NCBI GenBank assembly: GCA_002239065.1
Contig: MPNO01000003.1
Span: forward strand, 92,862 to 156,861
DNA length: 64,000 nt
Origin: Defluviicoccus sp. bin129
GTDB lineage: Bacteria > Pseudomonadota > Alphaproteobacteria > MPNO01
Direction of reading: 5' to 3'
The position numbers were made by a program, and so were the translations under genes. The first letter of the stretch is position 1; each line of letters begins with the position of its first letter. Shown here one piece after another: positions 1-8,460 of this stretch. Below the pieces are notes generated by a model, which searched no databases, was not told where the DNA came from, and saw only the letters and a list, made by a program, of their open reading frames with translations.

Positions 1-315
1 TACCACCGCCGCTGCGTCATCGACCACGCCGACTGGGCGGCGGTCGACAACATTCTGGCGATGCGGGGGATGTACCCGGGAGACTTTCCCGCCGCCGAGT
101 TCGACGAGCTCAGGCGCCAGATCGCGCACGGGCTCGGCGGCATCCCGATCGTCGGCGATCCCGACCACGTCGCCGCCGAGATCGCCCGCTTCGCCGAGGC
201 CGGGCTGCGCGGGATCGGCGTCTCCTTCGTCAACTACGCCGCCGAGCTCCCGTATTTCTGCGACGAGGTCCTGCCCCGGCTGGAGCGGATCGGGCTGCGC
301 GAGAAGCGGCGGTAA
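1..315 (+). CDS. LLM-class flavin-dependent oxidoreductase, C-terminal part
   Basis: The frame is open from the first base of the window, so the gene begins outside it; about 104 residues are visible. The C-terminal segment GIPIVGDPDHVAAEI followed by FAEAGLRGIGVSFVNY is the substrate-gating tail typical of bacterial luciferase-like monooxygenases, which bind FMN or F420 and oxidise small organic substrates. The last 44 codons occur again 900 bp downstream, on the far side of a higBA pair. The stop here is TAA, while the downstream copy has TAG. Family assignment is fairly secure; substrate and flavin type cannot be read from the tail. Confidence 0.8.
   Translation, partial: YHRRCVIDHADWAAVDNILAMRGMYPGDFPAAEFDELRRQIAHGLGGIPIVGDPDHVAAEIARFAEAGLRGIGVSFVNYAAELPYFCDEVLPRLERIGLREKRR
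183..314 (+). repeat. 132-bp direct repeat, left copy
   Basis: This stretch, the 3' end of the monooxygenase gene, matches 1083-1214 with a single mismatch (GAGGCC here, GAGGCT there). The offset is exactly 900 bp. Similarity ends abruptly at both edges. The two copies bracket the higBA module. Confidence 0.95.
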
Positions 316-412
316 CCGGGCGTCCGTCGATGCCGGATTGTCGTACGCCATCCGCAGTGGAACCCCGACGCACTCGGTTCCCGGTGTTACCCACGGCGTG
401 CGCCGCACGGTA

Positions 413-736
413 TCACGCCTGCCATAGACCCGCGCGCTGGTCGCCTGCGATTCGGCCCCGGCGCGCTTGGGCAAGCTCGTAAGCAGCCTGCATCCGCATC
501 CAGTGCTCGGCGGTGCCCCAGCCGATATCCTCCAGCGCCAGCGCCATGTTCGCCGACACCCCCGCCTTGCCGTTCAGAAGGCGCGACAGCGTTCCGCGCT
601 CGCAGCCGAGACGCGCCGCCGTCCCGGTCACGTTCCAGCCCGCATCGTCCATGCTCTCACGGATCAGTTCGCCGAGATGCGGCGGGTTCTGCATCGGGCC
701 GACGCGGTCGCTCGCAATGTCGTTCATGGTCGGCAC
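413..736 (-). CDS. higA: HigA family addiction module antitoxin
   Basis: A 107-residue protein with an XRE-type helix-turn-helix (LGCERGTLSRLLNGKAGVS, about residues 43-61) preceded by the HigA-typical lead PPHLGELIRESMDDAGW. In this family the antitoxin neutralises the HigB mRNA interferase and represses its own operon. It lies 9 bp downstream of higB on the same strand, giving the toxin-first order characteristic of higBA. The N-terminus (MPTMNDIASDRVG) is somewhat longer than usual, so the start could be the second ATG. This is the first of two higBA pairs in the window. Confidence 0.88.
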   Translation of the reverse strand: MPTMNDIASDRVGPMQNPPHLGELIRESMDDAGWNVTGTAARLGCERGTLSRLLNGKAGVSANMALALEDIGWGTAEHWMRMQAAYELAQARRGRIAGDQRAGLWQA

Positions 737-745
737 TTCCTCCAG

Positions 746-1018
746 TCAGTGATAGTCGATCAGGTCCACATCCACCGCCTCGCCGTCCTCGAAGCGGAAC
801 ACCACGCGCCAGTTGCCGGAGACGCGAACGCTCCATTGGCCCGCCCGGTCGCCCTTCAGGGGATGCATCCGGAAGCCCGGCGCGTCGGCACTCCCCGGAT
901 GCGTCGCTTCTTGCAGGCGGAACAGGATGCGCCTGAGCCGTGGGACGAGGTTCGCCGGCAGCCGGGCGGCGTCGTCCCGCTCGTGCAGCGCCCGCAATCC
1001 CTTGTGCCCGATCTTCAT
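746..1018 (-). CDS. higB: HigB/RelE-type toxin (mRNA interferase)
   Basis: A 90-residue RelE/HigB fold protein. It has the family's middle motif (FRMHPLKGDRAGQWSVRVS) and the C-terminal signature NWRVVFRFEDGEAVDVDLIDYH. HigB toxins cleave ribosome-bound mRNA. The start is supported by TGAGGC just before the ATG. It is transcribed ahead of higA, and the pair sits between two copies of the 3' end of a monooxygenase gene, which suggests the module arrived by insertion or recombination. No clear promoter could be singled out in the 64 bp upstream. Confidence 0.88.
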   Translation of the reverse strand: MKIGHKGLRALHERDDAARLPANLVPRLRRILFRLQEATHPGSADAPGFRMHPLKGDRAGQWSVRVSGNWRVVFRFEDGEAVDVDLIDYH

Positions 1019-1082
1019 GCCTCATTGTGGCGCGATGCGCTACACGCCGCAAGCGCCGACCGTCTCAAGGAGCGATGTGCAC

Positions 1083-1215
1083 CGCCCGCTTCGCCGAGGC
1101 TGGGCTGCGCGGGATCGGCGTCTCCTTCGTCAACTACGCCGCCGAGCTCCCGTATTTCTGCGACGAGGTCCTGCCCCGGCTGGAGCGGATCGGGCTGCGC
1201 GAGAAGCGGCGGTAG
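1083..1215 (+). pseudogene. Duplicated 3' end of the LLM monooxygenase gene (remnant)
   Basis: Positions 1083-1214 repeat 183-314 almost perfectly and encode the same C-terminal residues (RFAEAGLRGIGVSF onward), ending in TAG. No N-terminal portion of a monooxygenase precedes it, so it is a fragment and not a gene. It may be the original 3' end of the gene, displaced when the higBA module inserted carrying a copy that restored the reading frame. Confidence 0.88.
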
Positions 1216-1221
1216 CGGCCC

Positions 1222-1773
1222 CTAATCCGCGAGATGAGACGGCCACTCCGCCGGGGCCTCGGCGTCGACGACATTGGCCATCATCGCGGTCTTGCAGAAA
1301 TGGCCGATCACGCCCACCAGGTCGGCGAGGCGGCGATAGCCCAGCACCTCTTCGGCGGCGGCGAACCCGTCCGCGCCCAGCGTGCCGGTCGCCAGCAGCT
1401 CGCGCGCCGCGTCGTGGACGACCTCGTCCTCGCGGTTCGCGAAGCCGGGCCGTTCGCGGGCGTTCACCGCGTCGACCACCGCGCGGTCGAGCCCGGCCTC
1501 GAGCGCCATCCGTGCCTGGGCCGCCCAAGGATAGGCGGCGTTCCAGCGCCGTGCGACGAGTAGCGCGACCAGGCGGAGCTGGGGCAGGGTGAGCGAGCAG
1601 CGGTTCTCGAAATACTCGGTCGCCGAGTTGTTGGTCTCCCACATCCCGGGCGCGTGGGCGTAGCCGACGGCGGGCCCGCGCCCGACCCGCCCGGTCGCCG
1701 CTACGGTCTCGTCGTAGACCCGCTTTCCCTCGTCATCCATCTCGTCGCGCGCGAGCGCGGGTATTCTGGTCAT
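1222..1773 (-). CDS. Carboxymuconolactone decarboxylase (CMD) family protein
   Basis: A 183-residue protein with the all-helical CMD/AhpD fold signature (LTLPQLRLVALLVARRWNAA, then AQARMALEAGLDRAVVDAV). CMD proteins include decarboxylases of the protocatechuate pathway and AhpD-like thiol reductases. The CxxC pair of AhpD is absent, so a peroxidase-partner role is unlikely. The ATG at 1773 is chosen because GGGAG lies at RBS distance; a longer frame upstream reads as non-protein. It follows the VOC gene by 16 bp, so the two are probably co-transcribed. Substrate unknown. Confidence 0.75.
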   Translation of the reverse strand: MTRIPALARDEMDDEGKRVYDETVAATGRVGRGPAVGYAHAPGMWETNNSATEYFENRCSLTLPQLRLVALLVARRWNAAYPWAAQARMALEAGLDRAVVDAVNARERPGFANREDEVVHDAARELLATGTLGADGFAAAEEVLGYRRLADLVGVIGHFCKTAMMANVVDAEAPAEWPSHLAD

Positions 1774-1789
1774 GCGTCGACTCCCGGGT

Positions 1790-2173
1790 TCAGACCGGCC
1801 GGCCGCCGGTATGCGAAGAGGTGATCTTGAGGCGATAGCCGTCGGGGAACGGGATGGTGAAGGAAGAGTGGACCGAGCCCGAGGCGATGTCCGACGGGTC
1901 GAGGCCCATCTCGCGGTAGCGCGCATGGGTCGCCCGGACGTCGTCGACCATCAGGTCGATCGGCGCCATCTGGCCCGGCGCGATCTCGCGGTCCCCGCCG
2001 CGGACGATCAGATGGGTGCCGCCGCGCAGCTCCAGCACGGCGTACGATTCCTGCCGCGTCACCCGGCGGACCCCCAGCCGCTCCAGCAGGTCGCACGCCG
2101 CGTCGAGGCTGTTGACGTCCAGCCTGACATGGCCGATCGCCACCCCGGGCCTGGGATCGTCCGGTTCCGTCAT
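1790..2173 (-). CDS. VOC (glyoxalase/bleomycin resistance/dioxygenase) family protein
   Basis: A 127-residue protein with the beta-alpha-beta-beta-beta VOC architecture: GHVRLDVNSLDAACDLLERLG at the start, ELRGGTHLIV in the middle, and a second module ending in IPFPDGYRLKI. VOC proteins are metal-dependent enzymes or binding proteins acting on small oxygenated or aromatic substrates. The start at 2173 is supported by GGGAGG upstream. It heads a probable two-gene unit with the CMD protein and diverges from the PLP enzyme at 2271. The exact reaction is not deducible. Confidence 0.75.
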   Translation of the reverse strand: MTEPDDPRPGVAIGHVRLDVNSLDAACDLLERLGVRRVTRQESYAVLELRGGTHLIVRGGDREIAPGQMAPIDLMVDDVRATHARYREMGLDPSDIASGSVHSSFTIPFPDGYRLKITSSHTGGRPV

Positions 2174-2270
2174 GCCGCCCTCCCGCGCTGCTTCGACGGG
2201 GTCGAGCGTGACTCGAAACGGCCGGCCAGGCAATCCGGCATGCGACCGGTGTCGTGCTACAACATCCGCC

Positions 2271-3224
2271 ATGCGCATCCCGACCTATGACGACCTGCTG
2301 GCGGCGCATGAGCGGATCGCGCCGCATGTCCACCGCACCCCGGTGCTGACCTCGAACTCGCTCGACCGCCTGGCCGGGGCCGAGCTGTTCTTCAAATGCG
2401 AGAATTTCCAGCGCGCCGGCGCGTTCAAGGCGCGCGGCGCGTCGAACGCCGTGTTCGGCCTGTCCGACGCGGAGGCGGGGCGCGGGGTGGCGACCCACAG
2501 CTCGGGCAATCACGCGCAGGCGCTGGCCTATGCGGCGCGGCGGCGCGGCATTCCCTGCCATGTGGTGATGCCCGACGACGCGGTGGCCGCCAAGAAGCAG
2601 GCGGTGGCCGGCTATGGCGGCCGGATCGTCGAATGCGCGCCGTCCTACCCGGCGCGCGAGGCGGCGCTGGCCGGGGTGCTGGGAGAGACCGGCGCCGCGT
2701 TCGTCCACCCCTACGACGATCCGCGGGTGATCGCCGGCCAGGCCACCTGCGCGCGCGAACTGGCGGAGCAGACCGGCGGGCTCGATGCCGCGATCGCCCC
2801 CATCGGCGGCGGCGGCATGGTGTCCGGGACCTGCCTGGCGCTGTCCGCCCTCGCCCCCGACATGGCGGTTTACGCCGCCGAGCCCGAGCAGGCCGACGAT
2901 GCCGCGCGCAGCCTCGCCGCCGGGCGGATCGTGGTGGACGAGGCGCCGCAGACGATCGCCGACGGGCTCAAGGCGCCGCTCGGCGAGCTCACCTGGCATT
3001 TCGTGTCGAACGGCGTCGCCGACATCCTGACCGTTTCGGAGACCGAGATCGTCGAGGCGATGAAGCTCATGTGGTCGCGGCTCAAGACGGTGGTCGAGCC
3101 GTCGAGCGCCGTGCCGCTCGCCGCGATCCTGAAGAACCGGCCGATCTTCGCCGGCAGGCGGATCGGCGTCGTGGTCACCGGCGGCAATGTCGATCCCGAC
3201 CGGCTCCCCTGGGCGGGGGGCTGA
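2271..3224 (+). CDS. Threonine dehydratase / serine racemase-like PLP enzyme
   Basis: A 317-residue fold-type II PLP enzyme. The PLP lysine lies in FQRAGAFKARGA (about residues 45-56), the phosphate-binding glycine loop is PIGGGGMVSG, and HSSGNHAQALAY is the asparagine loop typical of IlvA/serine racemase proteins. It lacks the C-terminal ACT domain of biosynthetic IlvA, so a catabolic dehydratase or racemase is more likely. The ATG at 2271 aligns with the family N-terminus (TYDDLLAAHERI), but no convincing RBS precedes it; translation may be leaderless or weak. Confidence 0.85.
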   Translation: MRIPTYDDLLAAHERIAPHVHRTPVLTSNSLDRLAGAELFFKCENFQRAGAFKARGASNAVFGLSDAEAGRGVATHSSGNHAQALAYAARRRGIPCHVVMPDDAVAAKKQAVAGYGGRIVECAPSYPAREAALAGVLGETGAAFVHPYDDPRVIAGQATCARELAEQTGGLDAAIAPIGGGGMVSGTCLALSALAPDMAVYAAEPEQADDAARSLAAGRIVVDEAPQTIADGLKAPLGELTWHFVSNGVADILTVSETEIVEAMKLMWSRLKTVVEPSSAVPLAAILKNRPIFAGRRIGVVVTGGNVDPDRLPWAGG

Positions 3225-3285
3225 TGCCGTCCGGGCCGCCATCCGATATGATCGGAGCGCGAGCGGGGATGGGGGTGCGATCCAT

Positions 3286-3720
3286 ATGGCACAGCAGGAT
3301 TGGGCGAGGGATCACGTCAGGCGGTACCGCGAGACCGGCGGCGCCGACGGGCATATCTGGAGGGGGCATGACGGGACGGGCAATTTCCCCTGCCTGCTGC
3401 TGACCACCACCGGGCGGAAGACCGGCGAGGCGCGGACCACGCCGCTGATCTACGGCCGCGACGGGCTCGATTTCGTCGTCATCGCCTCCCAGGGCGGGCG
3501 GCCCGACCATCCGTCCTGGTATTTCAACCTCGCGGCCGACCCGGCGGTGGAGATGCAGGTCGAAGCCGAGCGCTTCGCCGCCGCCGCGCGGACCGCGGCC
3601 GGGGAAGACCGCGACCGGCTGTGGCGGATGATGGCCGCGCTCTACCCGCCCTACGACGCCTATCGCGAGAAGGCCGCCGCGACCCGCGAGATCCCGGTCG
3701 TGGTGCTGTCCAGGGCGTAG
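3286..3720 (+). CDS. DUF385 / nitroreductase-type deazaflavin (F420)-dependent oxidoreductase
   Basis: A 144-residue protein of the split beta-barrel DUF385 family. Signature segments are LLLTTTGRKTGEARTTPLIY and GGRPDHPSWYFNLAADPAVEMQV. Characterised relatives, mainly actinobacterial, use cofactor F420, some of them to reduce quinones or nitro compounds. The start at 3286 was chosen because family similarity begins at WARDHVRRYRETGG. With several luciferase-like monooxygenases nearby it hints that this organism may use F420, though FMN use cannot be excluded. Confidence 0.8.
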   Translation: MAQQDWARDHVRRYRETGGADGHIWRGHDGTGNFPCLLLTTTGRKTGEARTTPLIYGRDGLDFVVIASQGGRPDHPSWYFNLAADPAVEMQVEAERFAAAARTAAGEDRDRLWRMMAALYPPYDAYREKAAATREIPVVVLSRA

Positions 3721-3824
3721 GAGCGGGCGCGACGGCGCCCGAGAGCACCGTATCGCAATTCCGCCGCGCCGGCATATATTAGGGGCAGGCAGGACAATAC
3801 CGCGCCAGGCGGTGGGGAGGTGCG

Positions 3825-4694
3825 ATGACGACGCGGTCCATACTCGCTTTGCTGATCGAGCCGGAAACCGACCAGGCGGTGCTGCATGCGGCCGGCGCGA
3901 TCGCCAGGGATTTTTCCGCCCATGTCGCGGTCACCCATGTCCGCGAGCGCCCGCGCGCAATCGCCGCGATGGGCTACGAGGGCATCCACGCCTATGTCAG
4001 CCACGACCTCGAGGCCGAGCATATCGAGCGCGCCAACGAGATCGAGTCCGCATCGCGCGCGCATTTCGACGCCTTCGTCGCCGAGACCGGCTTCGAGATC
4101 CGCACCCGGGCCGGGCACTCGGACCATCCCTCGGTGAGCTGGGAGGCGATCGACGAGTTCGGCCCCGACGTGGTCGCCAGGCGCGGCGGCGCCTATGACC
4201 TGATCGTCGTCGGCCGCCCCCTCGGCGGGCCGACCAATCTCGACCTGCTGAGCGTCGAATCGGCGATCTTCGCGACCGGGCGGCCGGTCCTGGTGACGCC
4301 GCCCGACCCGCCCGAGCATATCGGCGAGACGGTGCTGGTCGGCTGGAACCGGAGCGGCCCGGCGGCGCGGGCGTTCCACGCCGCCAAGGCGCTGCTGCTG
4401 GAGCGCTCGAAGAAGGTGCGGCTGCTCTCGGTCTCGACCGGGGCGAAGCAGGGCCCGCCCGCCGAGTCGATCAGCGAGAACCTCGCCTGGCACGGGATCG
4501 AGGCCGAGATCCGCGAGCTCTCGCCCGATTACCGCTCGATCGGCGAGGTGCTGCTGGCCGAGGCGAGCGCGATCGGCGCCGACCTCCTGGTGATGGGCGC
4601 GTTCTCGCGCAGCCGGCTGCGCCAGCTGATCCTCGGCGGGGTGACCCAGCACGTGCTGACCCGGGCCGAGATGCCGGTCTTCATGGCGCATTGA
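3825..4694 (+). CDS. Universal stress protein, tandem UspA domains
   Basis: A 289-residue cytoplasmic protein made of two Usp-like halves. The C-terminal half carries the ATP-binding loop (LLVMGAFSRSRLRQLILGGV, matching the G-2x-G-9x-G-S/T pattern loosely) and ends in TQHVLTRAEMPVFMAH. The N-terminal half, beginning RSILALLIEPETDQAVL, is degenerate in that loop. Tandem Usp proteins act in stress tolerance and nucleotide binding. Its stop overlaps the end of the convergent amidase gene by 14 bp. Confidence 0.83.
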   Translation: MTTRSILALLIEPETDQAVLHAAGAIARDFSAHVAVTHVRERPRAIAAMGYEGIHAYVSHDLEAEHIERANEIESASRAHFDAFVAETGFEIRTRAGHSDHPSVSWEAIDEFGPDVVARRGGAYDLIVVGRPLGGPTNLDLLSVESAIFATGRPVLVTPPDPPEHIGETVLVGWNRSGPAARAFHAAKALLLERSKKVRLLSVSTGAKQGPPAESISENLAWHGIEAEIRELSPDYRSIGEVLLAEASAIGADLLVMGAFSRSRLRQLILGGVTQHVLTRAEMPVFMAH

Positions 4695-6117
4695 GCGGCG
4701 CCGGGCGGGCCCGCCCGAGCACAGGCTCGAAGCGCCGCGCGACCGCCATGGCGAGCCGGTCGGCGCCCCATTGCGCGACCACCTGGAGGCCCACGGGCAG
4801 GCGGTCGCGATCCAGCCCGCAGGGGATCGAGATCGCCGGCTGGCCCGACAGGTTGAACGGGTAGGTGTAGGGCGTCCAACTCACCCAGGGGAGCGGCGCA
4901 TCCGCTTCGCCGCCCGGCGGCACCTCGTCCCCGGCGGCGAAGGCGGCGAGCGGCATGGTCGGCGTGACCAGCACGTCGCACGCCTCAAGCAGGGCGGCGA
5001 GCGCCGCGCTGAGCCGGCGCCGGTCGTCGATGGCGCGCAGCAGGTCGCCCGCCGAGCAGCCGCGCGCCAGCGCCGCGCAGCGCACCAGCCCCGGGTCCAT
5101 CTCCGCCGCCCGCGCGGCGATAGTATCGGCGAACCCGAAGCCGCGCCCGGTCACCCACAGCGTCTCGAAGATGCCGCGCGGCAGGGCGATGTCGAGCGCG
5201 ATGTCGGACCATGCGGCCGGCACCGCGGCCTTGAGCCGCGCCACCGCGTCGGCGAAGACCGCGGCCACGCCGTCTTCCGGCGCGACCCCGAACGGCGCGG
5301 CGGCGACCGCCACGCGCAGCCCTCCCGCGCGCAGCCGGGCGAGCGCTTCCCGCGAGGTCCGGTCGGATGCGCCGTAGGACAGCGGGTCGCGCGGGTCCGG
5401 GCCGGCGGTCGCCGCGACGGCCAGCGCGGCATCCTCGACCGAACGCGCCAGCGGCCCGACATGGGAGAGCGACCCGGTCACCGTCCCGGGCCAGACCGGG
5501 ACCAGGCCGAGCGTGGGTTTCACGCCCACGGTCCCGCAGAACGCGGCCGGGATGCGGATCGACCCGCCGGCGTCCGAGCCGAGCGCGAGCGGCACCGCGC
5601 CCGCCGCCACGGTGGCCGCCGAGCCGGCGCTCGACCCGCCCGGGTTGCGCGCCGCGTTCCACGGGTTGCGGGTGATCCCGGTGAGCGGCGAGCTCCCGGT
5701 CCCCTTCCAGCCGAACTCCGGCATGGTGGTCTTGCCGACGATCACCGCACCCGCCGCCAGCACGCGTTCGATCATCGGCGCGTTCTCGGCGACCGCGGCA
5801 TGGGATGACGTGCGCGAGCCGCGCGAGACCGGATGCCCGGCGACGTAGAAGTTGTCCTTGACCGCGATCGGCACCCCGTGCAGCGCCCCCCGGGGACGGC
5901 CCGCGCGGGCCTCGGCCTCGCGCTTCGCCGCGGCGCGGAGCGCGTCGCGGTCGAGCAGGCGCACATAGGCGTTGATCCGGGGCTCGGCCTCGCGCGCCAG
6001 GGCGAGCGCGTGCTCGGCGAGATGGACCGGGGAGACCGCGCCGTCCGCCACCAGAAGCGCCGCCCGCCTGGCCGTGAGGCGCCGGTAGCGGGCAGGCGTC
6101 AATTCGGCGAAGGTCAT
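4681..6117 (-). CDS. Amidase (amidase signature family)
   Basis: A 478-residue amidase-signature enzyme that hydrolyses C-N amide bonds. The Ser-cisSer-Lys triad is visible: lysine in GVPIAVKDNFYVAG, and the two serines in NPGGSSAGSAA and LGSDAGGSIRIPAAFCG. The ATG at 6117 overlaps the stop of the M20 hydrolase by 4 bp (ATGA), so the two genes are translationally coupled, M20 first. Together they suggest stepwise hydrolysis of an amide or acylated amino compound. Substrate unknown. Confidence 0.88.
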   Translation of the reverse strand: MTFAELTPARYRRLTARRAALLVADGAVSPVHLAEHALALAREAEPRINAYVRLLDRDALRAAAKREAEARAGRPRGALHGVPIAVKDNFYVAGHPVSRGSRTSSHAAVAENAPMIERVLAAGAVIVGKTTMPEFGWKGTGSSPLTGITRNPWNAARNPGGSSAGSAATVAAGAVPLALGSDAGGSIRIPAAFCGTVGVKPTLGLVPVWPGTVTGSLSHVGPLARSVEDAALAVAATAGPDPRDPLSYGASDRTSREALARLRAGGLRVAVAAAPFGVAPEDGVAAVFADAVARLKAAVPAAWSDIALDIALPRGIFETLWVTGRGFGFADTIAARAAEMDPGLVRCAALARGCSAGDLLRAIDDRRRLSAALAALLEACDVLVTPTMPLAAFAAGDEVPPGGEADAPLPWVSWTPYTYPFNLSGQPAISIPCGLDRDRLPVGLQVVAQWGADRLAMAVARRFEPVLGRARPAPLNAP

Positions 6118-7304
6118 CCGGACCCCCCGAGCAGGTTGATGGCCGCGAGCGCGTTGATCCTGGTGGCGGTCTCGATGTCGGCGAGCGCCAGCGATTCGTC
6201 GGGCTGGTAGACCGGCTCGCCGCCCGGGCCGAAGATCACGGTCTCGCAGAGCCCGCCGAAGCTCGCCGTGTCGCCGAGCCAGGAGCCGCCGACGAAGACG
6301 GGCGGCCTGCCCATCACCGTCTCCCACGCGTCGGCCAGGCAGCGCACCACGGGCGCGTCGGTCGGCACCATGAAGGAGTTCTTCTCGTCGGCGACCTCGA
6401 GCTCGACCCTGATCGCCGGGTCGCGCGCCCGGGCCCGCTCGATCGCCCCCTCGATCAGCGCCCTGACCTCGTCGAGCGGAACACCCGGCTGCGGCCGCGT
6501 GTCGACCCGGATGGTGCAGCGGTCGGGGATCATCGACGGCCCGCCCGGGAACAGCCCGCCGAAGATGCGCCCGACCGCGATATGGAGCTCGGGGCCGACC
6601 AGCGCCTTCATCGCGTCCGGGATGTCGGGGAAGTGGCGGAGCTTCGCGATCTCGCCGGCCACCGGCAGCATCTTCTCGATCGCGTTGACCGCCAGGTCCT
6701 TGTGGCAGGTGTGGGCGGAGAGGCCGATCGTCGAGACGTCGAAATAGTAGCGCCCGCGATGGGCGACGTAGATCTCAAGGCCGGTCAGCTCGCCGAGGAT
6801 GCAGTGGTCGAAGCGGTGGCGGCGGAACAGGTCGATGCTGCCGGTCTGGTCGCCCATGTGGTCGCAGACGGCCGCGAAGGTGATCTTGCCCGAGAACGCG
6901 ACGCCCGAATCGAGCACGGTCTTGATCGCGCCGACCTGGCAGCCGAGCCCGGCCTTCATGTCCATCACCCCGTGGCCGAACATCCTGCCGTCCTCGATGG
7001 CGCCGTCGAACGGGTCGCGGGTCCAGCCCTCGCAGACCGGCTTGGTGTCGAGATGGCCGGTGAACAGGAGGTGCGGGCCGGGCCTGCCCGAGTCGACCTC
7101 CCACAGCGTGTTGGAGCGGCCGTCGAACACCGCCTCGCGCCACACCCGGCCGACGCCGATCTCGCGGATGCGTTCCTCCAGCTCGGCGGCGAGCACGGCT
7201 TCCCGGCCGCAGGTGCTGTCGGTCCGCACCAGCCCCCTTGTGACGTCGACCGAGAGCCCGTCCTGCAACGCCCCCGTCACCCGTTCCACCACATCCGTCC
7301 GCAT
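6114..7304 (-). CDS. M20 family metallohydrolase (ArgE/DapE-like) with altered metal site
   Basis: A 396-residue protein of the M20/ArgE/DapE group. Conserved ligand motifs are present as LLFTGHLDTKP (His, Asp), GHGVMDMKAGLG (bridging Asp) and CILGELTG (Glu). Two usual motifs deviate: the catalytic Glu-Glu pair is replaced in AAVCDHMGDQTG, and the last His of the usual AHxxDE motif is Gln in EPVYQPDE. The family removes acyl or succinyl groups or cleaves small peptides; the substitutions could mean altered metal use or a different chemistry. The gene is first in a coupled pair with the amidase. Confidence 0.83.
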   Translation of the reverse strand: MRTDVVERVTGALQDGLSVDVTRGLVRTDSTCGREAVLAAELEERIREIGVGRVWREAVFDGRSNTLWEVDSGRPGPHLLFTGHLDTKPVCEGWTRDPFDGAIEDGRMFGHGVMDMKAGLGCQVGAIKTVLDSGVAFSGKITFAAVCDHMGDQTGSIDLFRRHRFDHCILGELTGLEIYVAHRGRYYFDVSTIGLSAHTCHKDLAVNAIEKMLPVAGEIAKLRHFPDIPDAMKALVGPELHIAVGRIFGGLFPGGPSMIPDRCTIRVDTRPQPGVPLDEVRALIEGAIERARARDPAIRVELEVADEKNSFMVPTDAPVVRCLADAWETVMGRPPVFVGGSWLGDTASFGGLCETVIFGPGGEPVYQPDESLALADIETATRINALAAINLLGGSG

Positions 7305-7460
7305 CGCCGGCCCTCCCCAAATCCCGCCCGATTATGCGGAGCGGCGCGCCCCGTTGCATCCGCATTCCGGCGCCGCCGGCGCCCTATCGGGGGACGCGCC
7401 CAGCGGTTCCATCCGGGACGGCCATGGTCTAGCGTTGGCGCCGCGCCGGGGGGAGGGGCC

Positions 7461-8459
7461 ATGCGCTTCGGGATGACGACGATGGCGGTCGAGCCGCCGG
7501 ACCGGTTCCGCCGGCTGGTCGAGATCGCCGAGGGCGGCGGCTGCGGGTATCTCTGGGTCTGCGATTCGTCGCTGCATGCGCGCGACGTCTACAGCTATCT
7601 CACCGTCGCCGCGTTGAACTCGAAGAGCCTGCGCATCGGCCCCAACTGCACCCACCCCTATACGCGCCACCCGGCGATCAACCTGAACGCCATGGCGACA
7701 ATCCACGAGCTGTCGGGCGGGCGCGGCATCGTCGCGGTCGCGACCGGCGACCGACCGGTGATGGAGCTCGGCTATCCGATGGCGCGGGTCGCCGTGGTGC
7801 GCGAGATGATCGGGGTGATCCGGGCGCTGGAGACCGGCGAGACGGTGACCCGGGAGGGCGAGACCTTCGCGCTCGAGGATGCGCGGCTCTCCTTCGACCT
7901 GCCGGCGCCGCTCCCGCTCTATCTCGCGGCGTCGGGGCCGCGCATGCTGCGGATGGGCGGCGAGCTCGCCGACGGCGTATTGTTTCTCGCCGGCGTCCAC
8001 GAGGACTGCGTCGCCTACGCGATCGAGCGCATCCGCGAGGGCGCCCGGGCCGCCGGGCGCGATCCGGCCGCGCTCGATATCGGCTGCACGGTCTACGGCT
8101 CGCTGCAGGACGACGCCGAAGCCGCGCGGGCGTTGTGCCGCCCGATGGCGGCCTGGTTCCCGCAGACCTCGCGCCAATATGCCGAGATCGCCGGCGTGCC
8201 CAAGCGGCGCATCGAGAACATCCGGGCGGCCTATGCCGGCGGTCATTTCGACCAGGCGAGGGCGGCGATGGACTTCGTCACCGAGGACATGATCGACGCG
8301 TTTACCGTCGGCGGCCCGCCGGAGCTGTGGATCGACCGGCTGAACCGGATCGCCGCGCTCGGCGTCGAGCACATCAACGTCTTCCTGCTCGGCCCCGACC
8401 GCGCGGAGATGGGGCGGCGGCTGGTGGAGGACGTGTTCCCGCATGTCGGGAGGGGCTGA
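7461..8459 (+). CDS. LLM-class flavin-dependent oxidoreductase
   Basis: A 332-residue TIM-barrel luciferase-like monooxygenase, similar in layout to F420-dependent methylene-H4MPT-reductase-like enzymes: LWVCDSSLHARD near the N-terminus, IGPNCTHPYTRHP in the middle and LPLYLAASGPRMLRMGGELADGVL, the family's product-release loop. The RBS (GGGGGGAGGGG) directly precedes the ATG. One base separates its stop from the next gene, an alpha/beta hydrolase, so oxidation followed by hydrolysis by the pair is likely. Confidence 0.85.
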   Translation: MRFGMTTMAVEPPDRFRRLVEIAEGGGCGYLWVCDSSLHARDVYSYLTVAALNSKSLRIGPNCTHPYTRHPAINLNAMATIHELSGGRGIVAVATGDRPVMELGYPMARVAVVREMIGVIRALETGETVTREGETFALEDARLSFDLPAPLPLYLAASGPRMLRMGGELADGVLFLAGVHEDCVAYAIERIREGARAAGRDPAALDIGCTVYGSLQDDAEAARALCRPMAAWFPQTSRQYAEIAGVPKRRIENIRAAYAGGHFDQARAAMDFVTEDMIDAFTVGGPPELWIDRLNRIAALGVEHINVFLLGPDRAEMGRRLVEDVFPHVGRG

Positions 8460-8460
8460 G

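Noticed and set aside
1083..1215. Independent small gene after higBA
   Set aside because: It is a duplicate of the monooxygenase 3' end lacking any start-proximal domain.
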